Shown here in pieces: positions 10,535-19,702 of a DNA stretch of 64,000 bases. Within the stretch, counting starts at the first letter, position 1, and the number at the start of each line of letters is the position of its first letter. The position numbers were made by a program, and so were the translations under genes. Source of the stretch: Massilia sp. WG5 (GTDB lineage Bacteria > Pseudomonadota > Gammaproteobacteria > Burkholderiales > Burkholderiaceae_D); contig NZ_CP012640.2 in assembly GCF_001412595.2 (NCBI RefSeq), positions 3,534,001-3,598,000 on the forward strand. The letters run 5' to 3'. The notes under the pieces are model-generated. The model had not been told where the DNA came from, ran no database searches, and saw only the letters and a list, made by a program, of their open reading frames with translations.

Positions 10535-11381
10535 CGCTGGCCTCCCGGTACAGGGCGGCGGTGGCGTCGAGCAGGGCCGCGCATTCGCTGATTTCCGGCG
10601 TGGTCCAGAACGGCTCGCCATGCACCAGCTGCACGCCGAAGTCGATGCCCTGGGCCTGCCAGATCGCGGCGATGCGGCTGGCCGCCGGCGGCAGCGGCCG
10701 CTCGGGCGCCGCCGTGACCTCGAACCAGTCGATACGGCAGCCGCGCGGCGCCAGCACCGAGGCGTCGAGGCGTTCGATGGCGGCGGCCATCGGCGGCGCC
10801 AGCTCGTAGCCGGCGATCTCGAGCGATCTGCCCTGTTCGAGCTGCAGGCGCAGCGCCTTGGTGCCGCCGTTGCCGGCGCCATCCTGCAACAGCTCGGCGG
10901 CGACGCGCAGGCGCAGGAACTGGGTCAGGAAGCCGGCGCCGCTGGTGACCGGTTGCCACAGCAGCAGGCAGGGCGGGGTGGCGGCCGCGCCGGCCGCATA
11001 GTCGAGCGCGAGCAGGGCGCCCAGGCGCAGTCCCCACAATCCGGCGCGGCGGCCGAGGCGCTGCTCCAGCCAGGCGCGCGCGGCGTCGACGTCACGCTTC
11101 CAGCCGTCCCAGCGCGCATCGCCGAATTCGCCGCTGCTGTCGCCGCAGCCGTGCAGGTCGATCTGCAGCACGCCGACGCCGCGCGCCGCCAGCGCGCGCG
11201 CCTGCAGCGCGGCCATGCGGCGCGACTTGTTCATCTCTTCGGCGAAGGGGTGCAGGTAGACCAGCGCACCCCGGCATGCGCCTTGCGGAACGTGGAACAG
11301 GCAATAGCGCAAGCCATCCTGCACGGGCAGGAAGAAGGCTTCGGCCGGCGCATGGGCCGGCACCGCGTTTGCCGGCGCCAT
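10524..11381 (-). CDS. Exosortase A system-associated alpha/beta hydrolase 2
   Basis: 285 residues with the alpha/beta hydrolase fold. VYLHPFAEEMNKSRRM (41-56) supplies the oxyanion strand and LQIDLHGCGDSSGEF the next loop. The expected GxSxG elbow reads GLRLG at 117-121, with Arg119 in the nucleophile position. It therefore may not be a classical serine hydrolase. The gene is 2 bp downstream of the acyl carrier protein gene and overlaps hydrolase 1, so the three are one operon. The family is found almost only in exosortase A loci and its reaction is not established. Confidence 0.85.
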   Translation of the reverse strand: MAPANAVPAHAPAEAFFLPVQDGLRYCLFHVPQGACRGALVYLHPFAEEMNKSRRMAALQARALAARGVGVLQIDLHGCGDSSGEFGDARWDGWKRDVDAARAWLEQRLGRRAGLWGLRLGALLALDYAAGAAATPPCLLLWQPVTSGAGFLTQFLRLRVAAELLQDGAGNGGTKALRLQLEQGRSLEIAGYELAPPMAAAIERLDASVLAPRGCRIDWFEVTAAPERPLPPAASRIAAIWQAQGIDFGVQLVHGEPFWTTPEISECAALLDATAALYREASDAS

Positions 11382-11383
11382 GC

Positions 11384-11629
11384 TCAGGCGGCTTTCTGCT
11401 CGACGAAGGCAGCCAGGCTGCCGAGCGTTTCGAAGGTGCTGGCGCTGATGTCGTCGTCGTCGATGACGATGCCGAAATGCTCTTCCAGTGCGCCGATCAG
11501 GGTGACCACCGCCATCGAGTCGAGTTCCGGCAGGCTGCCCAGCAGCGGGGAACCGGCATCCAGGGCCTGGCCGGCATCGCCGAGGTTCAGCACGTCGATC
11601 AGGAGGTTTTTGACTTCATTTAAATACAT
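11384..11629 (-). CDS. Acyl carrier protein of the XrtA locus
   Basis: An 81-residue carrier protein. The phosphopantetheine attachment site is Ser38 in ELDSMAVV, at the start of helix 2, and the acidic helix 2 and 3 stretches (EEHFGIVIDDDDISASTF) are typical of ACPs. The start is the ATG at 11629 with GGAG about 7 bases upstream; the longer reading from 11713 lies inside the upstream gene. It should carry an acyl or aminoacyl group as a thioester between the acyl-CoA ligase (13973-15565) and the GNAT transferase and hydrolases of this module. Confidence 0.9.
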   Translation of the reverse strand: MYLNEVKNLLIDVLNLGDAGQALDAGSPLLGSLPELDSMAVVTLIGALEEHFGIVIDDDDISASTFETLGSLAAFVEQKAA

Positions 11630-11639
11630 GGGTGCTCCA

Positions 11640-12665
11640 TTATTGGCTGCGTTGCCGCCGCTCGTGCATCGCATGCAGGCGGCGCAGGCCCGGCCAACGG
11701 TAATAATTGACATGGTACATAGTGCGCACCTCGTCCGTCCAGCGCAGGTGCCATTCCATGACCCTGCCGTAGAACTCGATCCGGCCGAGCCGGGCTTCCT
11801 CGAACAGCGCGCGCGTCGCTTCTTCGCGCATCAGCAGGGTCGGCGAAAACTGCTTCGGCACGTTCTCGTCGTAGGCGGTCTTCAGCACCACGATGCAGGC
11901 CCCGTCCTCGATGCAGAGGTCCATCGCCACCAGCCGCTCGTCGAAATAATAGCGGTACACGCGGCCGGCGCCGCGCCGGCACAGCGCTTCCAGCATCGCA
12001 CGATAGTAACGCCCTTGCGCATCGTCGGCATGGACCGCGGTGCCGCAGCCTTCCTTCCAGCCCGAACTCTCCAGGCGCGCATAGTCGGCCACCGCCTGCG
12101 CCATCGCGGACGGGTCGCGGCTGACTTGCAGCGTGAGCGCCACGCCGTCCTTGTCGAGCCGGGCGCGCTGCTTCTTGAGGTTGCTGCGCAGGTTCTTGCC
12201 GCGCGCCTGCCAGTAGTCGTCGAAGCTGCCGGCCAGCGTCACCTTTGCCGTCTCGATGTAGTCGAGCGTGGCCAGCTGCGCGGTCGCGCGCGGGCGCGGC
12301 ATCAGGGCCGGATCCATCTGGGTCAGCCCGAGGATCAGCGGGAAGCCGGGCAGGGCGCGCACCAGGCCGGCCAGCAGTGCATCCAGCTCCAGCCCCGGTT
12401 GCTGCAGCCACAGCCCGAGCGGCGCCTGGGCCGGCTGGAAGGTAGTCCAGCTGCCGCGCCGGGACGGGGTCACCAGCGCCATCGCGACCGGCACGCCGTC
12501 GCGTTCGCAGATCGCCAGCAATTCCTTGCCGGTGCCGAAGGCGTCCAGCAACGGCGCCACGAAATCGTGGGCCAGCAGCAGCGATGCCCCGGCCGCGCGG
12601 TGCAGCGCTTCCCACTGCGGGGCAAAGGCGGCCAGGCGTGTGGCCGGCTCGAGCTTCCACTTCAT
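11640..12665 (-). CDS. GNAT-family acyltransferase (BioF2-like, FemAB fold)
   Basis: 341 residues from the ATG at 12665 (MKWKLEPATR), which overlaps the stop of the upstream aminotransferase by 4 bp (ATGA). The central motif SFDDYWQARGKNLRSNLKKQRARL is typical of the BioF2-like/acetyltransf_6 group of FemAB-related enzymes, and the C-terminal GNAT half has YRYYFDERLVAMDLCIEDG and LKTAYDENVPKQFSPTLLM. It likely transfers an acyl or aminoacyl group to an amino-sugar or lipid-linked intermediate, possibly using the ACP encoded next. Donor and acceptor cannot be read from the sequence. Confidence 0.85.
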   Translation of the reverse strand: MKWKLEPATRLAAFAPQWEALHRAAGASLLLAHDFVAPLLDAFGTGKELLAICERDGVPVAMALVTPSRRGSWTTFQPAQAPLGLWLQQPGLELDALLAGLVRALPGFPLILGLTQMDPALMPRPRATAQLATLDYIETAKVTLAGSFDDYWQARGKNLRSNLKKQRARLDKDGVALTLQVSRDPSAMAQAVADYARLESSGWKEGCGTAVHADDAQGRYYRAMLEALCRRGAGRVYRYYFDERLVAMDLCIEDGACIVVLKTAYDENVPKQFSPTLLMREEATRALFEEARLGRIEFYGRVMEWHLRWTDEVRTMYHVNYYRWPGLRRLHAMHERRQRSQ

Positions 12666-13852
12666 GGCCGCAGCGCCTTTCCGATCGCTTCGATCATCCA
12701 GCCGAGTTCTTCCGCGCGCAGCTCCTGGTGGCAGGGGAAGGACAGGACCTGGCGCGACAACCGGACGCTGTTGGCGCAGACCTGTTCGTCCACGCCCTGC
12801 CACAGCGGATTGCCGAAGCGGGTCACCGGCACCCCGGCAGCCTGCACGCGCTCGAACAGCAGCGCCGGATCGTCGGCCACCAGCGGGTAGACCCAGGGGC
12901 AGACGCCGTCGGGCAGCGTCGGATACAAAGGCCGCACCCCGGGCAGGCCGCGCAGGGCGGCGTCCAGGCGCAGGTAGTTGGCCCGCCGCAGCGCCGCGAT
13001 GCGGCTCGGCGAGACCAGGCGCAGCATGGTGCGCGAGAACCAGGACGAGCGCTTGTCGATCCAGGCCGGGTCGAGCTCGAAGCTGCTGTCGGAGGAGCCG
13101 GGCGCCATCGCCGCCGGCGCCGTACTACCCGGACGGCGCCGCTTGACCAGGTTCCACAGCGTGCTCTTGAGTTGCAGCGGCAACCACAGCGCCGCGCGGA
13201 CGGTCGGCAGGCGGCCGTAGGCGAAGCCGTTTTCCAGGGAATTCAGCGCGACCTTGGCCTCGAAGCCGGTGCCGGCCGGGCGCAGCGGTATCCGCTCCAG
13301 GCTGTGCCGGCTCGACACCAGTGCGCCGCCTTCGTAGATGGGGAAGAATTTCATGCTGCTGCCGATCGCGTAGTCGCCGATCGAGCCAACCGGCGCGCCG
13401 CGGTATTCGCCGATGAAGGCGTGCGCGCAATCCTCCAGCAGCGGCACGCCGCGCGCGTCGCACAGGGCGCGCACCCGTTCCACCGCTTGCGGAAAGCCGA
13501 AATAATGGGTCACCATCACTGCCCGCGTGGCCGGGCCGATTTTCGATGCAATGTCGTCGAGGTCGACCGCGGCGTCCGGACCCAGGCGGTAGAACACGGG
13601 GGTGGCGCCGCGCCACAGCACCGGCGGGATCATCGAGGGGCTGTGCCAGGCCGGCACCAGCACTTCGTGGCCGGGGCCGACCCCCATTTCACGCAGCGCC
13701 AGCGCGATTGCGACGCGGCCGCTGGTGACCAGCCGCGCCTGGCCGGCGTCGAGCAGGGTCGGCAGGCGCAGCGGGGCGGCGCGGCGGAACGAGGCGGCGG
13801 ACAGGATCGGTGCGAGCGGGATCAGCGGACGGGAAGCCTGGGTGGAAACCAT
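12662..13852 (-). CDS. DegT/DnrJ/EryC1/StrS-family PLP aminotransferase
   Basis: 396 residues from the ATG at 13852; a GTG at 13888 would add 12 residues and cannot be excluded. The fold is that of sugar aminotransferases: VTSGRVAIAL near residue 43, VLVPAWHSPSMIPPV at 64-78, DCAHA with Asp141 contacting the pyridine nitrogen, and Lys168 in SSMKFFPIYEGGAL as the Schiff-base lysine. It probably aminates a keto group on a nucleotide sugar or a small acyl precursor for the polymer. The gene is divergent from the acyl-CoA ligase and starts the five-gene minus operon down to 9683. Confidence 0.85.
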   Translation of the reverse strand: MVSTQASRPLIPLAPILSAASFRRAAPLRLPTLLDAGQARLVTSGRVAIALALREMGVGPGHEVLVPAWHSPSMIPPVLWRGATPVFYRLGPDAAVDLDDIASKIGPATRAVMVTHYFGFPQAVERVRALCDARGVPLLEDCAHAFIGEYRGAPVGSIGDYAIGSSMKFFPIYEGGALVSSRHSLERIPLRPAGTGFEAKVALNSLENGFAYGRLPTVRAALWLPLQLKSTLWNLVKRRRPGSTAPAAMAPGSSDSSFELDPAWIDKRSSWFSRTMLRLVSPSRIAALRRANYLRLDAALRGLPGVRPLYPTLPDGVCPWVYPLVADDPALLFERVQAAGVPVTRFGNPLWQGVDEQVCANSVRLSRQVLSFPCHQELRAEELGWMIEAIGKALRP

Positions 13853-13972
13853 GCCCGAGTATAGCCGCAGAGTAGAAATATTTGCCACGAGATATGTTGG
13901 AATCTAAACAATTATATTGGGCGCCTGGCGCAAGCTGTTAAGATGCCCACCTGCACGACACAGCCATCCCCT
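13853..13972. promoter_or_regulatory. Divergent promoter region of the two acyl-module operons
   Basis: A 120-bp gap between the start codons of the aminotransferase (minus) and acyl-CoA ligase (plus) genes. It includes the AT-rich patch at about 13875-13920. It must hold promoters in both directions, but no hexamer pair stands out. Alternative starts at 13888 (GTG, minus) and 13943 (ATG, plus) fall within it. Confidence 0.4.
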
Positions 13973-15565
13973 ATGCCTGATCTGATCCACGACTTCATCT
14001 TCGATTCCGCACGGCGCACGCCCGACGCCGAAGCGCTGGTGCATGGCGGACAGCGGCTCGACTACGCGGCGCTGGCCGGCGCGGTCGAGCAGGCCGCCGG
14101 TGCGCTGCTTGCCTGCGGCATCCGGCGCGGCGAGCGCGTCGCCGTCTATCTCGACAAGCGCGTCGAGAACGTCGCGGCGATGTTCGGCGCCAGCATGGCC
14201 GGCGCCGTGTTCGTCCCGGTCAACCCCCTGCTCAAGGCCGAGCAGGTGGCGTACATCCTGTCCGACTGCAATGTGCGGGTGCTGGTCACCTCCGCCGAGC
14301 GCCTGGCGCCGCTGGACGCCGCGCTGGCGGGCTGCCCCGACCTGCGCATGGTGCTGGTGACCGGCGCCGCGCCGAAGTCCGGCCTGCCGCCCGCCGCCGG
14401 CGGGGCCGCGGTGCAGGCCTGGGATGCGGCGCAGGTATGCCCGGACGCTGCGGCGCTGGCCGCGCGCCGCGCGATCGACGCCGACATCGCCGCGATCCTG
14501 TACACCTCGGGCAGCACCGGCAAGCCGAAGGGCGTGGTGCTGTCGCACCGGAACATGGTGGCCGGCGCGCAGAGCGTCGCCAGCTACCTCGAACTGACGC
14601 CGCGGGACCGGGTGCTGGCGGTGCTGCCGCTCAGCTTCGACTACGGCCTGTCGCAGCTGACCACCAGCTTCCTGGCCGGCGCCACCGCGGTCCTGATGAA
14701 TTACCTGTTCCCGCGCGATATCGTGAAGGCGGTGCGGGACGAACGCATCACCGGCCTGGCGGCGGTGCCGCCGCTGTGGATCCAGCTGGCCGCGCTGCCG
14801 TGGCCGGAAGACTGTTCGCTGCGCTATCTCACCAATTCGGGCGGGGCCATGCCGCGCGCCACCGTCGACGCGCTGCGCCGCGTGCTGCCGGAGGCGCAGC
14901 TGTTCCTGATGTACGGCCTGACCGAGGCCTTCCGTTCCACTTACCTGCCGCCGTCGGAACTGGCGCGCCGCCCCGATTCGATGGGACGCGCGATCCCGAA
15001 CGCGCAGGTGATGGTGGTGCGGCCGGATGGCAGTTCCTGCGCGCCCGGCGAAGCCGGCGAGCTGGTGCACCGCGGCGCACTGGTCTCGCTCGGCTACTGG
15101 AACGATCCCGCCAAGACCGCCGAGCGCTTCCGCCCGGCGCCGGGCCAGGACCCGGCCCTGCCGCTGACCGAGATGGCGGTGTGGTCGGGCGACACCGTGC
15201 GCATGGACGAGGAGGGCTACCTGTACTTCATCGGCCGCAGCGACGACATGATCAAGGTGTCGGGCTACCGCGTCAGCCCGACCGAGGTCGAGGAAGCCGT
15301 GCACGCGAGCGGGCTGGCGCTGGAAGCCGCCGCTTTCGGCGTGCCGCACCCGGCGCTGGGCCAGGCGATCGTCCTGCTGGCCGTGCCGCGCGAGGGCGTG
15401 ACCACCGCCGAGCTGCTGAAGGAATGCCAGCGCCGCCTGCCGGCCTGGATGGTGCCGGCCCACATCGTGCTGCATGACGGCCAGTTCCCGCGCAACCCGA
15501 ACGGCAAGATCGACCGCAATCTGCTGCGCCAGTCCTATTCAACGATGTTCAGTTCCGACCGATGA
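13973..15565 (+). CDS. Acyl-CoA ligase (AMP-forming), exosortase A system-associated
   Basis: 530 residues of the ANL superfamily. The AMP-binding P-loop TSGSTGKPKG is at 178-187, with further core motifs MYGLTEAFRSTY (A5), GELVHRGALVSLGYW (A6-A7) and GRSDDMIKVSGYRVSPTEVEE (A8-A10); the catalytic lysine is in NGKIDRN near the C-terminus. It should activate a carboxylic acid to the adenylate and pass it to CoA or to the phosphopantetheine of the nearby ACP. The start is put at 13973 because the family begins with the LIHDFIFDSARRTPD segment; an ATG at 13943 adds 10 residues. The next gene starts 7 bp after its stop. Confidence 0.9.
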   Translation: MPDLIHDFIFDSARRTPDAEALVHGGQRLDYAALAGAVEQAAGALLACGIRRGERVAVYLDKRVENVAAMFGASMAGAVFVPVNPLLKAEQVAYILSDCNVRVLVTSAERLAPLDAALAGCPDLRMVLVTGAAPKSGLPPAAGGAAVQAWDAAQVCPDAAALAARRAIDADIAAILYTSGSTGKPKGVVLSHRNMVAGAQSVASYLELTPRDRVLAVLPLSFDYGLSQLTTSFLAGATAVLMNYLFPRDIVKAVRDERITGLAAVPPLWIQLAALPWPEDCSLRYLTNSGGAMPRATVDALRRVLPEAQLFLMYGLTEAFRSTYLPPSELARRPDSMGRAIPNAQVMVVRPDGSSCAPGEAGELVHRGALVSLGYWNDPAKTAERFRPAPGQDPALPLTEMAVWSGDTVRMDEEGYLYFIGRSDDMIKVSGYRVSPTEVEEAVHASGLALEAAAFGVPHPALGQAIVLLAVPREGVTTAELLKECQRRLPAWMVPAHIVLHDGQFPRNPNGKIDRNLLRQSYSTMFSSDR

Positions 15566-15572
15566 GCCAATC

Positions 15573-16814
15573 ATGAGCACGACTCCGAATCGCCCGGTGC
15601 ACGCCGCGCAGACGCTGTTTTCAACCGCCGACGGTTGCCTGCAGGTCGGCGGCGTGCCGCTGACCCGGCTGGCGCAGCGCGTCGGCCGCACCCCCTTCTA
15701 TGCCTACGACCGCGCGCTGGTCACGGAGCGCGTGCGCCACGTGCGCGCGCACCTGCCGGAAGCGGTCGGGCTGCATTATTCGATCAAGGCGAATCCGATG
15801 CCGGCGCTGGTGCAGCACCTGGCCGGCCTGGTCGACGGGCTCGACGTCGCGTCCGGCGGCGAATTGTCGGTCGCGCTCGACACCGGCAAGGACCCGGCCC
15901 ACATCAGCTTTGCCGGTCCCGGCAAGTCCGAAGCGGAACTGACCCGGGCCGTGGCCGCCGGCGTGCACGTGCACGCCGAGTCGGAACGCGAGATTCGCCT
16001 GCTGGCCCGCATCGGCGAACAACTCGGCCTCGGCCCGCAACTGGTCCTGCGCATCAACCCGGACTTCGAGCTGAAGGGTTCGGGCATGCGCATGGGCGGC
16101 GGCGCCAAGCAGTTCGGCATCGATGCCGAGGAGGCGCCGCACATGCTGGCGCTGGCGGCGCAACTCGGCCTGACGGTGCTGGGCTTTCACATCTTTTCCG
16201 GCTCGCAGAGCCTGAAGGCCGAGGCGATCGCCGACGCCCAGGCCCAGACCCTGGAACTGGCGCTGCGCCTGGCCGGCGACGCCCGCGATCCGCTGCGCGT
16301 GCTGAACATCGGCGGCGGCTTCGGCATTCCGTATTTTCCGGGCGAAGCGCCGCTCGAGCTGGCGCCGATCGGCGAACGATTGGCGGCGGCGCTGCCGCGC
16401 GTGCAGGCCGCCTTGCCGCAAGCGCGCCTGAACATCGAACTGGGACGCTACCTGGTCGGCGAGGCAGGCGTGTACGTGGCGCGCGTCATCGACCGCAAGG
16501 TCTCGCGCGGGCAGGTATTCCTGGTGACCGACGGCGGCCTGCACCACCACCTGGCGGCTTCCGGCAACTTCGGCCAGGTGATCCGCAAGAATTACCCGGC
16601 CGCGATCGGCAACCGGAGCGGGCAGGAAGAAACGGAAGTGGTGTCGGTGGTCGGCCCGCTGTGCACGCCGCTCGACCTGCTGGCCGAGAAGATGGAACTG
16701 CCGCGCGCCGAGGTCGGCGACCTGGTGGTGGTATTCCAGTCCGGCGCCTATGGCAAGAGCGCCAGCCCGGGCGGCTTTCTCAGCCACCCGGAAGCGCTTG
16801 AAGTGCTGGTGTAG
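15573..16814 (+). CDS. PLP-dependent decarboxylase, exosortase A system-associated (fold III)
   Basis: 413 residues of the alanine racemase/ornithine-diaminopimelate decarboxylase fold. The PLP lysine is Lys72 in HYSIKANPMPALV, followed by DVASGGELSVAL, the phosphate-binding NIGGGFGIPYF and the second active site PLCTPLDLLAEK with its cysteine. The true start is ATG 15573; an in-frame reading from 15474 overlaps the ligase gene. It should decarboxylate an amino acid, or a diaminopimelate-like intermediate, to an amine, a possible building block for the ligase/ACP route. The substrate is unknown. It is co-transcribed with the ligase. Confidence 0.9.
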   Translation: MSTTPNRPVHAAQTLFSTADGCLQVGGVPLTRLAQRVGRTPFYAYDRALVTERVRHVRAHLPEAVGLHYSIKANPMPALVQHLAGLVDGLDVASGGELSVALDTGKDPAHISFAGPGKSEAELTRAVAAGVHVHAESEREIRLLARIGEQLGLGPQLVLRINPDFELKGSGMRMGGGAKQFGIDAEEAPHMLALAAQLGLTVLGFHIFSGSQSLKAEAIADAQAQTLELALRLAGDARDPLRVLNIGGGFGIPYFPGEAPLELAPIGERLAAALPRVQAALPQARLNIELGRYLVGEAGVYVARVIDRKVSRGQVFLVTDGGLHHHLAASGNFGQVIRKNYPAAIGNRSGQEETEVVSVVGPLCTPLDLLAEKMELPRAEVGDLVVVFQSGAYGKSASPGGFLSHPEALEVLV

Positions 16815-16898
16815 CACGTCCGGCACACTTTCGCTTGCCATTCAAGTAATAAACTTCGTACACTGATCGGTGCGGTCATTGACTCCCGCTAGCTGAAA

Positions 16899-17930
16899 AT
16901 GGAAATAAGAATACCGATGGATAAGAATTCCGTGCCAATGGTGGACGTAACGGTAATCATGGCTTGCTATAACCGCTCGGCGCTGATCCTGCGCGCCTTG
17001 CAAAGCTTGCATGTCCAAACCGTCTGGCCGCGTCAAGTGATCGTCGTCGACGACGCTTCAACCGATGACTCCGTCAAGAAAGTACGCGACTGGGCCGCCG
17101 CCACCGGGTTTCCCGTCGTCGTCGAAGCGCTGGCGCGCAACGGCGGCGCGGCCGCTGCCCGCAACCACGGCATGAAGCTGGCAACCACGACCTATCTCGC
17201 GTTTCTCGACTCGGACGATGAGCACATGGGCGACGCACTGGCAAAGATGGCCGCGGCGATCGACGCCAATCCGGACGCCGTCCTGGCGTTTGGTGATGGC
17301 ACCAAAGTGACGCCTACGGAAACCATTCCGAATGCGATGTTCTCCAGTAAGGTCGACATGGCGAAGGAATGTGAGCTGCTCGATCAGGAAATGCCGCGCT
17401 ATCGGCTCCGCAACGCCAAGACGACGATGCTCAATGCGAGCCTGATTCCAACTTGCGCCACTTACTTCCGGCGAGCCGACGCGCTTGCGGTGGACGGCAT
17501 GCCGGTCGCGTTCCGCACCGGCGAAGACTGGTTGTTCTGGCTGAAGCTGAGCGAGCGGGGCGACTTCATCTATGTGCCGGAAAATCTCTCGCTCGTGCAT
17601 CGCCATGTCGATAACCTGACGCATCCGGCCAGCGGCGTCGCGACCTCGCTGGCCAAGCTGGTCGGCTTCATCGCGCTCCTTGACGGCTCTGCCGGTATTC
17701 AGATCGACCAAGAACAGCGCGCGCGCCTCCAGCGCTTCGTGAGGGAACGTACCGCCCTGCTGCGCTACCAGTCGTCCCGACTTGGCCTGGCTGCCTACCT
17801 GAAGCTGCTGCGTGAGCTGCCGTCGATTCAGCGCCAGAGCTTGCTGGCCCATGTCTTCGAAGACCCCAAAAGCATCATCCGTGCTTTTATCTGCTCGGTA
17901 TTGCCCGCAGCCGCCCCGCCAACGCGCTAG
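16899..17930 (+). CDS. Glycosyltransferase family 2
   Basis: 343 residues, GT-A fold. The opening DVTVIMACYNRSALILRALQSL, the nucleotide-contact VVDDASTD at about 49-56, NGGAAAARNHG and the metal-binding FLDSDDEH are all present, and the C-terminal part has TGEDWLFWLKLSERGDF, where the catalytic ED/W region sits. It should add one sugar to the lipid-linked repeat unit in the cytoplasm. Start 16899 is the first ATG; 16917 is an alternative with GGAA upstream. The gene and its flanks are less GC-rich than their neighbours, as is common for variable glycosyltransferase genes. Confidence 0.85.
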   Translation: MEIRIPMDKNSVPMVDVTVIMACYNRSALILRALQSLHVQTVWPRQVIVVDDASTDDSVKKVRDWAAATGFPVVVEALARNGGAAAARNHGMKLATTTYLAFLDSDDEHMGDALAKMAAAIDANPDAVLAFGDGTKVTPTETIPNAMFSSKVDMAKECELLDQEMPRYRLRNAKTTMLNASLIPTCATYFRRADALAVDGMPVAFRTGEDWLFWLKLSERGDFIYVPENLSLVHRHVDNLTHPASGVATSLAKLVGFIALLDGSAGIQIDQEQRARLQRFVRERTALLRYQSSRLGLAAYLKLLRELPSIQRQSLLAHVFEDPKSIIRAFICSVLPAAAPPTR

Positions 17931-18119
17931 GTCAGCGCGTGCTGCCCGGCGACGGGGCGCGCCGCTTTCTACTTCAATTCATCCATTTTGACAGGGTTCC
18001 CATGCCGAACTGATGTTTTTCGGCACGATACCCGCGCACGCTACGTTTTGTCGGAAAGAATATTTGCTTAAATTGCTACAATATATATCGATTGTAATTT
18101 CCATCTACGTCCTCCCGAT

Positions 18120-19640
18120 ATGCCGCTCACAACAAGCTCACCAGCCAAAACCAAACAAGTGAGCGTCCTGAAAGGCGCCTTCATCTACGTAATGATGCGC
18201 TGGATGGACCGGCTGGTCGGGTTTGCGAGCACCCTGATCCTCGCGCGCTGGCTGGTGCCGGCGGATTTCGGCATCATCGCCATGACTTCGCTGGTGATCG
18301 GCATCGCAGACGTGTTGCTCGACCTCGGCGTCAACGTGGCGCTCATCCAGAACCCTTCGCCAACTCCGGCGCATTACAACACCGCCTGGACACTGCGGAT
18401 GATGCAGGCATGCTGTACCGTGCTAATCGTTTCGCTGATCGCGCCCTACGCCGGCGATTACTTCCACGACCCGCGCATCGTACCGGTGCTGCGTATCGCC
18501 TGCCTGGGCGCCCTGCTGGCTGCGATGGAAAACATTGGGGTGATCACCTTCCAAAAGGAAATGCGGGCCGATCTCGATTTCCTGCTGACCTTCGTGAAGC
18601 GGATCTCGGGCTTCATTGCGACCGTCATCCTGGCATGGAAATTCCAGAGTTATTGGGCACTGGTGTTCAGCACGCTGTTCGGCCGCGCCGTCGGGATCGT
18701 GATGAGCTATTGCCTCCACCCAATGCGTCCCCGCTTCAGCGTGGAAAAATTCCGCGACATCTTCGGCGTTTCGCAATGGATGCTGGTGAATAGCATCGGT
18801 AATTACATCAACAACAATCTGCATCGGACGCTGGTTGGCCGCTGGACCAATGCAACCACGATGGGCGGCTATACTTTGTCGGACGAGATTTCCTCCATGC
18901 CGTCGACGGAAATCCTGGCGCCGCTGAACCGGATCCTGTTCCCCACCTTCGTGCGCGCCAAAAACGATCCTGTCGAACTGAAGCGCAATTTTCTTCTCGC
19001 GCAGGGCTTGCAATGCCTGATCGCGATTCCGGCGAGCCTGGGGCTGGCGCTGGTGGCGCATACCATGGTCTTTGTCCTCCTCGGCGAGAAATGGATGATG
19101 GTCGTTCCCTTCGTTCAGATCCTTGCGCTGACCAACATTGTGCAGGCGATTTCGACAAGCACGGCTTATATCCTGCTCTCGCTCGGCAAGAACCGCAACG
19201 CCACCTTTACGACCTGGACCCAGGTCACGCTGTTCGCGGCAGTCGCGTTGCTGGTCCTGCATCATCCGCAGGCGCTCGAACTCGCTTGGCTGCGCTTGGC
19301 CTGCGTAGGCAGCGGACTGCTGGTCGCACTGGGTATGCTGATGCAGACAATGCGTAACGTCAGCCTGTTCGATATGCTCAGGAACGTGTACCGCCCAGGG
19401 GTGGGCGCGCTGGTGATGGCCGGCGTCATCCATGTGGTGGAGCCGCTGATTCCGAGCACGCCAGCCGTGATCCTGGTCGCCACCATCATCGCGGGTGCGC
19501 TGGCCTATACCCTGACCGTGCTCGCTGCCTGGACGCTTGCCGGCAGGCCGCAGGGTGCGGAATCCTATATCGTTGAGAAAATCGCCGGCGTGCTGAAACG
19601 GCGCGCCATGGCGAAACTGGACGGCGTTACCGAAAGCTGA
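18120..19640 (+). CDS. Wzx-type lipopolysaccharide/oligosaccharide flippase
   Basis: 506 residues with about 12-14 hydrophobic segments and no soluble domain, matching the MOP-superfamily polysaccharide transporters (WzxC/TuaB-like). The N-terminus (VLKGAFIYVMMRWMDRLVGFASTLILARWLVPADFGIIAM) is the diagnostic start of this family. It should flip the undecaprenyl-linked repeat unit across the inner membrane for the Wzy-like polymerase. The AT-rich 190 bp in front (including TACAATATATATCG around 18077-18090) probably contains its promoter. It is convergent with the minus-strand run. Confidence 0.88.
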   Translation: MPLTTSSPAKTKQVSVLKGAFIYVMMRWMDRLVGFASTLILARWLVPADFGIIAMTSLVIGIADVLLDLGVNVALIQNPSPTPAHYNTAWTLRMMQACCTVLIVSLIAPYAGDYFHDPRIVPVLRIACLGALLAAMENIGVITFQKEMRADLDFLLTFVKRISGFIATVILAWKFQSYWALVFSTLFGRAVGIVMSYCLHPMRPRFSVEKFRDIFGVSQWMLVNSIGNYINNNLHRTLVGRWTNATTMGGYTLSDEISSMPSTEILAPLNRILFPTFVRAKNDPVELKRNFLLAQGLQCLIAIPASLGLALVAHTMVFVLLGEKWMMVVPFVQILALTNIVQAISTSTAYILLSLGKNRNATFTTWTQVTLFAAVALLVLHHPQALELAWLRLACVGSGLLVALGMLMQTMRNVSLFDMLRNVYRPGVGALVMAGVIHVVEPLIPSTPAVILVATIIAGALAYTLTVLAAWTLAGRPQGAESYIVEKIAGVLKRRAMAKLDGVTES

Positions 19641-19650
19641 GGCCAAACGC

Positions 19651-19671
19651 GCGGGCGGCAGCACCGCCCGC
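19651..19671. terminator. Hairpin between convergent genes
   Basis: GCGGGCGG (19651-19658) and CCGCCCGC (19664-19671) form an 8-bp stem with loop CAGCA in the 62-bp gap between the flippase and the minus-strand glycosyltransferase. It lacks a T-run on either strand, so it is at best a weak bidirectional terminator. Confidence 0.4.
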
Positions 19672-19702
19672 GGCGCATACTGCCTTCCGTTCACATCTTT
19701 CC

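Noticed and set aside
10344..12890. 848-residue plus-strand ORF over the ACP operon
   Set aside because: Antisense to hydrolase, ACP and acyltransferase genes with diagnostic motifs.
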